From: Dryocosmus kuriphilus
Taxonomy: Eukaryota; Arthropoda; Insecta; Hymenoptera; Cynipidae
Length of the DNA: 64,000 bases
Assembly: GCA_038277395.1 (NCBI GenBank)
Contig: CM076192.1
Span: forward strand, 128,895,086-128,959,085
Direction: 5' to 3'
In this document: positions 56,151-64,000 of the stretch, in pieces
Numbering within the stretch: position 1 is the first letter of the stretch
Layout of the letters: each line of letters starts with the position of its first letter
Made by a program: the position numbers and the translations under genes
Notes under the pieces: generated by a model
Seen by the model: the letters and a program-made list of their open reading frames with translations, nothing else
What the model was told of the DNA's origin: nothing
Databases searched by the model: none

Positions 56151-57730
56151 CTGATTTGCCTAAATTCATAATAAGGCGGGTTAAGGTTTTCAACTAGATT
56201 CATATCTAGTTTTTATTATCCTTGACCTAGTGTCACTTGAGATGACTGCGAGGTTCTGATTATATGCAGTGCCGGTATGGACCACGTGTTCTCTGTTTAT
56301 GTCTCGCCACGTGCTTTTCAGTTGACGCGTCTGCGTGAGTCGAAAGGAGATAGGGTATATGGAAGGAGGACGGGATAGAGAGAGAGGATTGGGCAGCGAT
56401 GGCCGCCAAGGTACGCATGGTTTACCGCGTGGTCTGAGTGATAAGAGACAAATGCCGTTGGTTGGAGAGGGAGAGAACGTGTCACCGCGAGACTGCGGAG
56501 TCTCGGTCAATTTTATGAATCGCGATTTGCAGCTTCCTTCTTCCTTAGAATAGATATTGTAACATATTGTATATATAACTATACTCATTCACACATACTC
56601 ACATACATACATACATATCCACACTTAAGTTTGGTTCCGCTTGTGTCTAAGGTGTACATATAGGCACATGTGCGTAAGCCTGTGGACTTTATCTGTTATT
56701 TTAGTGGTCGAATTTACAAGATTTGGTTAATTTTAATTTGAGCTCTATAATTTTATAATTTCTTAGTTGTCATATCTTCTTCGCTCTCGCTACCGGCTCG
56801 CAAGTACCGACCTTGGAGCTTGGGGTTGCTGACTATGCGTTTTTCACCACAAGCTCTCAGGTGACGAGCATGATTAAGATACCAACTTGTAATGCTTTTA
56901 ACACTTCTTCATGAACCTCGAATATAATTTCGCGATGTTGGAAACAAAAATAATTTATGATATTTTCAGGTAGCTAAATTCGCTCGTCACAAACCACACC
57001 GGGATTTTACATCTTCGTCCCGAAGAGTAGGGTGGTATCAGTGAGAAGAAGAATACGTCTTTCATAGGTTTTCCCTGAGAGAGAAATTGGTAGTTCAAAC
57101 ATTTGGATGCTGACGTATATACATAGGTGTGCCTCCCTTTAATTTAATTTAGATTATATCAATTTTATTATGGCGATCTCTGTAGTTCTAAGCATTATGA
57201 CGGGGGGGGGGGGGGGATTTATATGCTGGTTGAAGGAGTAAATCATCAGGGGCGCACATACTATCCTCATTTCATCTCGCGTCTCACATCACACTCTTCT
57301 TATCGCAAAGAAGTGCATAGGTATGTGCCTGCGTTACATTAGTGCAATTATGATGAGTAGTGGGGCATGGCGTAGATGTGATGATCTCCCTCTAGGACTG
57401 ATGCTCAGTGCATCTTTTGTAATTCGCTCGCGAAGGTGCGGTAAGAGTGTCGGTCCGGCGAACGGAAAGTGAAAAGGAGAGGAATTTTAGTGAAAGGTGA
57501 AGTGAAGAAGGGGGTGGGAAAGGAAATTAGTGAAGTGAAGTGAGAGAAAAAAAAAGAAGTAGGAATGCAGATTGAAAATTCGCCCTACAGGTCCCCTCAA
57601 AATAGGAGGGGGTCCGTCGGCGTCGTGCAGGCCGAGGACGCTTCCTCTGTGGATTTTGTGCCCGCCGGGGAGGGTTAAGTGAGAGAAAGTCACATTTTAT
57701 TGTTGAAAGTTTATACATACTGTTAAAATT
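56151..57730. other. No gene supported; moderately GC-rich single-copy-like DNA
   Basis: Contains a (CATA)n-like tract (about 56590-56622), a long G run at about 57200-57216 and a GA-rich stretch (57460-57560). Open frames here (e.g. 56190-56588 minus) show no recognisable family and no splice support. A retroelement LTR or leader is conceivable, but no matching pair was found. Confidence 0.4.
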
Positions 57731-58320
57731 GGTCTCTTTGAGTTAAGAAAAAAAAATTTAACTACTCCAATGAAAGCAAAAAAAAAATTCTCTTTTTTTT
57801 TTTTTTTTTTTGGCAACATAAATATTATTCGTTAAAAACAATCAATTATTTTGTTGAAAATTCATTTTTCTTGGGTGAAGTTCGGTAACTTCATTGAACA
57901 TTGTTTTTTTTTTTGTTCGTAATTTTACCATCTTTCATTGCAAAATGATATATACATTTTTTGTATTGCAAATATTGGTGTTAAGATTTCTTTAGTTTAA
58001 ACCAAAGGAACAAAAACGGTGATATTTTAACCTTAAATTTTAAGGTTTCTTTGAAAAATAGCTTATTTCGAGGATTGCTGATTTTGAAGAAAAAAAAAAG
58101 GAAAGAAAATTTTGCTCTCTTACTTGTAACTAGGTTGAAAAGGTGACGAATCAAATCGGTAAAATAGGTGACAAAGTTCAAAATAGGTGACAGAAGGTGA
58201 ATAGGTGACACTCTGTGGTGACTGTATTTGTCTCTTTTTTTTTCTCTTACCAATTTGTGTATTTGGCATTTATCGTTTGTATTTTCTTTATTAATCCTAT
58301 AATTATATACATAAATTTTT
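57731..58320. repeat. Homopolymer-rich spacer with AATAGGTGACA repeats
   Basis: A- and T-runs (57748-57812) and, at 58140-58222, five to six copies of GGTGAC(A) spaced 10-20 bp apart. Confidence 0.6.
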
Positions 58321-58840
58321 GGTCAAAAATTTATTTTCGTCGATTTTAGTTATCGAAATTTTGAATTTCGTCAATTCTAAACTTCGGAATCTTAAGAGTT
58401 TGGGAAAAATTAATAGTTCGTTAATTGTAGTTCGTTAATATTATGATTCGCGAATTTTATAATTTCGAGATTTATTTTTTTATTTTTCAATAATTAAAAA
58501 TATTGTCGCTATTTTAAGTTTTTAGAAGTTTTATAATTCATAAGTTTTTACGATAAAAAAAATATATACTTTGGTAATCAAAAATTTTGTTTTATGAAAT
58601 TTAAATTTTGGTAACCTTGAATTTCGTGAAATTAGGAATCTGGGGGAAATTAATAATTCGTTAGTTTGTGATTCCCTAAATTTTTATTTTTCGATAATTG
58701 AAAATATTGTCGCTATTTTAAATTTCAGAAGTTATATAATTTTGTTTTCGCAAAAATTATCAAATTGAGAATTGATAAATCTTATATGTATATATTATAT
58801 TTTATATTCTTAAGAATTAGCAATTGTTGGCAATCGATAA
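58321..58840. repeat. ~240 bp diverged duplicate at the satellite edge
   Basis: Two copies share GGGAAAAATTAATAGTTCGT/GGGGGAAATTAATAATTCGT and ATTGTCGCTATTTTAA. It grades into the satellite that follows. Confidence 0.6.
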
Positions 58841-61800
58841 TCTTATATTAATGAACTCAGAAAATTGATAATTTCATTTTCATAAAGACTGGTAATTTTT
58901 TGAAAATTCATGATTTTATTTTCGCAGGATTATCGAATTTAAGAATTTATAATTTTGTTTTCGCAAGAATTATCAAATTGAAAATTGATAAATCTATTAT
59001 ATATTTTTTTTTAATTGGCAATTTTCGAAAAATTGATACTTTTAATTTTACGAGGATTAATAGTCTCGAAAGTCGATAATTAGAAACTTATCGATTTAGA
59101 CTGAGAAATCGATCATTTTATTTTGTAAAAACTTATCATCCCCGAAGGTTCGCAAATTCATCCTTACCGAAAATCATCAAATTTTGAAACCGATAGATAT
59201 TCTATTTCCGAGAATTATCAAATTCATTGATGATTTGTTGATGTTGGAAGTTGATGAATTTTTATATTTTTAAGAATTGGCAATTTTTGGCAATCGATAA
59301 TCTTATATTAATGAACTCAGAAAATTGATAATTTTATTTTCATAAAGACTGGTAATTTTTTGAAAATTCATGATTTTATTTTCGCAGGATTATCGATTTT
59401 AAGAATTTATAGTTTTGTTTTCGCAAGAATTATCAAATTGAAAATTGATAAATCTATTATATATTTTTTTTGAATTGGCAATTTTCGAAAAATTGATACT
59501 TTTAATTTTACGAGGATTAATAGTCTCGAAAGTCGATAATTAGAAACTTATCGATTTAGACTGAGAAATCGATCATTTTATTTTGTAAAAACTTATCAAC
59601 CCCGAAGGTTCACAAATTCATCCTTACCGAAAATCATCAGATTTTGAAACCGATAGATATTCTATTTCCGAGAATTATCAAATTTCTTGATGATTTGTTG
59701 ATTCTGGAAGTTGATGAAATTTATATTTTTAAGAATTAGCAGTTTTTGGCAGTCGATGATTTTATATTAATGAGCTCTGAAAATTGATAATTTCATTTTC
59801 ATAAAGACTGGTAATTTTTTGAAAATTCATGATTTTATTTTCGCAGGATTATGGAATTTAAGAATTTATAATTTTGTTTTCGCAAAAATTATCAAATTGA
59901 AAATTGATAAATCTTATATGTATATATTATATTTTATATTCTTAAGAATTAGCAATTTTTGGCAATCGATAATCTTATATTAATGAACTCAGAAAATTGA
60001 TAATTTTATTTTCATAAAGACTGGTAATTTTTTGAAAATTCATGATTTTATTTTCGCAGGATTATCGAATTTAAGAATTTATAATTTTGTTTTCGCAAGA
60101 ATTATCAAATTGAAAATTGATAAATCTATTATATTTTTTTTTTGAATTGGCAATTTTCGAAAAATTGATACTTTTATTTTTACGAGGATTAATAGTCTCG
60201 AAAGTCGATAATTAGAAACTTATCGATTTAGACTGAGAAATCGATCATTTTATTTTGTAAAAACTTATCAACCCCGAAGGTTCACAAATTCATCCTTACC
60301 GAAAATCATCAAATTTTGAAACCGATAGATATTCTGTTTCCGAGAATTATCAAATTCGTTGATGATTTGTTGATGTTGGAAGTTGATGAATTTTATATTT
60401 TTAAGAATTAGCAGTTTTTGTCATTCGATGATTTTTATATTAATGAGCTCTGAAAATTGATAATTTCATTTTCATAAAGACTGGTAATTTTTTGAAAATT
60501 CATGATTTTATTTTCGCAGGATTATGGAATTTAAGAATTTATAATTTAGTTTTCGCAAAAATTATCAAATTGAAAATTGATAAATCTTATATGTATATAT
60601 TATATTTTATATTCTTAAGAATTAGCAATTTTTGGCAATCGATAATCTTATATTAATGAACTCAGAAAATTGATAATTTTATTTTCATAAAGACTGGTAA
60701 TTTTTTGAAAATTCATGATTTTATTTTCGCAGGATTATGGAATTTAAGAATTTATAATTTTGTTTTCGCAAAAATTATCAAATTGAAAATTGATAAATCT
60801 TATATGTATATATTATTTTATATTCTTAAGAATTAGCAATTTTTGGCTTAATCAATAATTTTTTGGCAAATAATCTTATATTAATGAACTCAGAAAATTG
60901 ATAAAATTGATTAATTTTATTTTTTTCGAATTTAAGAATATAAGACAAATTGAAAATTGTAATATATTTTTTTGAAAATTCATGATTTTTATTTTCGCAG
61001 GATTTTTATGGAATTTTTTTAAGAATTTATAATTTAGTTTTCGCAAAAATTATCAAATTGAAAATTGATAAATCTTATATGTATATATTATATTTTATAT
61101 TCTTAAGAATTAGCAATTTTTGGCAATCGATAATCTTATATTAATGAACTCAGAAAATTGATAATTTTATTTTCATAAAGACTGGTAATTTTTTGAAAAT
61201 TCATGATTTTATTTTCGCGGATTATCGAATTTAAGAATTTATAATTTTGTTTTCGCAAAAATTATCAAATTGAAAATTGATAAATCTATATATTATTTTT
61301 TTTTTTGAATTGGCAATTTTTAATGAACTCAAAAATTGATAATTTTTGGTTATTTTTTACGAGGATTAATATTCTCGAAAGTCGATAATTAGAAACTTAT
61401 TGGCAATTTCGATATTTTTAGACTGAGAAAATCGATTTCATTCATTTTATTTTGTAAAAACTTATCAACCCCGAAGGTTCACAAATTCATCCTTTCATCA
61501 AATTTTGAAACCGATAGATATTCTGTTTCCGAGAATTATCAAATTCGTTGATGATTTTTGATGTTGGAAGTTGATGAATTTTATATTTTTTTAGCAGTTT
61601 TTTTTTCGATTTTTATATTAAAGCTTATTGATAAATTTTCATAAAGACTGGTAATTTTTTGAAAATTCATGATTTTATTTTCGCAGGATTATGGAATTTA
61701 AGAATTTATAATTTTGTTTTCGCAAAAATTATCAAATTGAAAATTGATAAATCTTATATGTATATATTATATTTTTATTCTTAAGAATTAGCAATTTTTG

Positions 61801-64000
61801 GCAATCGATAATCTTATATTAATGAACTCAGAAAATTGATAATTTTATTTTCATAAAGACTGGTAATTTTTTGAAAATTCATGATTTTATTTTCGCAGGA
61901 TTATCGAATTTAAGAATTTATAATTTTGTTTTCGCAAGAATTATCAAATTGAAAATTGATAAATCTATTATTTTTTTTTTTTGAATTGGCAATTTTCGAA
62001 AAATTGATACTTTTATTTTTACGAGGATTAATAGTCTCGAAAGTCGATAATTAGAAACTTATCGATTTAGACTGAGAAATCGATCATTTTATTTTGTAAA
62101 AACTTATCAACCCCGAAGGTTTCACAAATTCATCCTTACCGAAAATCATCAAATTTTGAAACCGATAGATATTTTTTCTGTTTCCGAGAATTATCAAATT
62201 CGTTGATGATTTGTTGATGTTGGAAGTTGATGAATTTTTTTTTTGATGAATTTTATATTTTTAAGAATTAGCAGTTTTTGTCATTCGATGATTTTATATT
62301 AATGAGCTCTGAAAATTGATAATTTCATTTTCATAAAGACTGGTAATTTTTTGAAAATTCATGATTTTATTTTCGCAGGATTATGGAATTTAAGAATTTA
62401 TAATTTTGTTTTCGCAAAAATTATCAAATTGAAAATTGATAAATCTTATATGTATATATTATATTTTATATTCTTAAGAATTAGCAATTTTTGGCAATCG
62501 ATAATCTTATATTAATGAACTCAGAAAATTGATAATTTTATTTTCATAAAGACTGGTAATTTTTTGAAAATTCATGATTTTATTTTCGCAGGATTATCGA
62601 ATTTAAGAATTTATCTTAATTTTGTTTTCGCAAGAATTATCAAATTGAAAATTGATAAATCTATTTTTTATATATTTTTTTTTTTTGAATTTGGCAAAAA
62701 TTTTCGAAAATTGATTCTTAAGAATTAGCAATTTTTTTAATTTATATTAATGAACTCAGAAAATTTTTTTTCATAAACGAGGATTTTTTAATTAGATTTT
62801 ATTTTCTCGAAAGTTTTCGAGAATTATAATTAGAAACTTATCGATTTTTAGACTGAGAGAAAATCGATTTAGATCATTTATATTTTGTAAAAACTTATCA
62901 ACCCCGAAGGTTCACAAATTCATCCTTACCGAAAATCATCAAATTTTGAAACCGATAGATATTCTATTTCCGAGAATTATCAAATTCGTTGATGATTTGT
63001 TGATGTTGGAAGTTGATGAATTTTATATTTTTAAGAATTAGCAGTTTTTGTTCGATGACTTTATATTAACTAAATTTGAAAATTGATATTTTTTAAATTT
63101 GATAATTTTTTCATAAAACTGGTTTTTTTTTGAAAATTCATGATTTTATTTTCACAGGATTATCGGAATTTAAGAATTCATCATTTTGTTTTCGCAAAAA
63201 TTACCAAATTGAAAATTGATAAATCTTATATGTATATATTATATTTTATATTCTTAAGAATTAGCAATTTTTGGCAATCGATAATCTTATATTAATGAAC
63301 TCAGAAAATTTTAATTTTATTTTCATAAAGACTGGTAATTTTTTTGAAAATTCATGATTTTATTTTCGCAGGATTATCGAATTTAAGAATTTATAATTTT
63401 GTTTTCGCAAGAATTATCAAATTGAAAATTGATAAATCTATTATATATATTTTTTTTTTGAATTGGCAATTTTCGAAAAAAAATTGATACTTTTTATTTT
63501 TACGAGGATTAATAGTCTCGAAAGTCGATAATTAGAAACTTATCGATTTAGACTGAGAAATCGATCATTTTTTATTTTGTAAAAACTTATCAACCCCGAA
63601 GGTTCACAAATTCATCCTTACCGAAAATCATCAAATTTTGAAACCGATAGATATTCTATTTCCGAGAATTATCAAATTTGTTGATGATTTGTTGATTTGG
63701 AAGTTGATGAATTTTATATTTTTAAGAATTTTTTTTTTTGGCAGTCGATGATTTTATATTAATGAGCTCTGAAAATTGATAATTTCATTTTCATAAAGAC
63801 TGGTTTTTTTTTTGAAAATTCATGATTTTATTTTCGCAGGATTATCGAATTTTAAGAATTTATAATTTTGTTTTCGCAAGAATTATCAAATTGAAAATTG
63901 ATAAATCTATATATTTTTTTTTTTTGAATTGGCAATTTTCGAAAAATTGATACTTTTATTTTTACGAGGATTAATAGTCTCGAAAGTCGATAATTAGAAA
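58841..64000. repeat. Satellite with 460 + 212 bp higher-order unit
   Basis: The phrase CATAAAGACTGGTAATTTTT recurs at 58881, 59341, 59800, 60013, 60473, 60686, 61174, 61640, 61852, 62332, 62545, ~63105, 63324 and 63792. Spacings are about 460 and about 212 bp, mostly alternating, so the main unit is ~672 bp (a long monomer plus a short one that lacks the CCGAAGGTTCACAAATTC part). It runs off the window end. Non-coding. Confidence 0.9.

Noticed and set aside
56190..56588. 132-residue minus-strand frame as a gene
   Set aside because: No recognisable domain, no splice or promoter support, and composition follows the underlying simple repeats.
58841..64000. CRISPR-like array
   Set aside because: Repeats are 212-460 bp with no unique spacers, and the setting is animal satellite DNA.

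Overview
The window is repeat-rich, AT-rich animal DNA. There are no operons, and the introns, Penelope elements, Tc1/mariner elements, Copia and Gypsy elements and long satellites all point to an arthropod. An insect is most likely and a wasp-like hymenopteran is possible, but no host housekeeping gene is present to fix the species. Only two places look like ordinary genes: a single-exon 167-residue reading frame of unknown function (46728-47231, minus) and a possible two-exon secreted peptide (53605-53856, minus). The rest is mobile DNA and its debris.

Layout. 1-245 is a Copia pol scrap. 937-2556 is a Tc1 transposase half duplicated head to head. 2557-5815 and 6008-8193 are two mariner/IS630-like elements with dead transposases and long inverted ends built of repeats rich in AAGGTCA. 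8205-30095 is one DNA transposon with ~670 bp inverted ends. Its minus-strand transposase gene is cut into pieces by three later insertions: a Penelope-like element (9275-10548), a LINE tail (10851-11694) and a 15.9 kb palindromic element (12266-28174). 30096-38040 is a decayed Gypsy retrotransposon with an env-like gene (minus strand). About 38095-43650 is a second Penelope-like element, split by a 2.7 kb fold-back element that carries tRNA-like sequences. 44740-46030 holds two minisatellites. 48128-52632 holds three copies of a hairpin-ended repeat. 58840-64000 is a satellite with a ~672 bp higher-order unit that runs off the window.

The most striking object is the palindrome. Its two ~7.15 kb arms are nearly equal in length. 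They carry a 319-residue protein (intact on the right, frameshifted on the left), five ~63 bp repeats with CCAAT-like and GGGCGTGG-like motifs at each outer end, and a GA-tract plus GC-rich hairpin cluster at each inner end. They flank a 1.6 kb core that still encodes two pieces of a family-B (protein-primed type) DNA polymerase, separated by a small fold-back element. I read it as a deleted relative of Polinton/adintovirus/bidnavirus-like PolB elements or viruses with extraordinarily long inverted terminal repeats. Its family is not one I can name.
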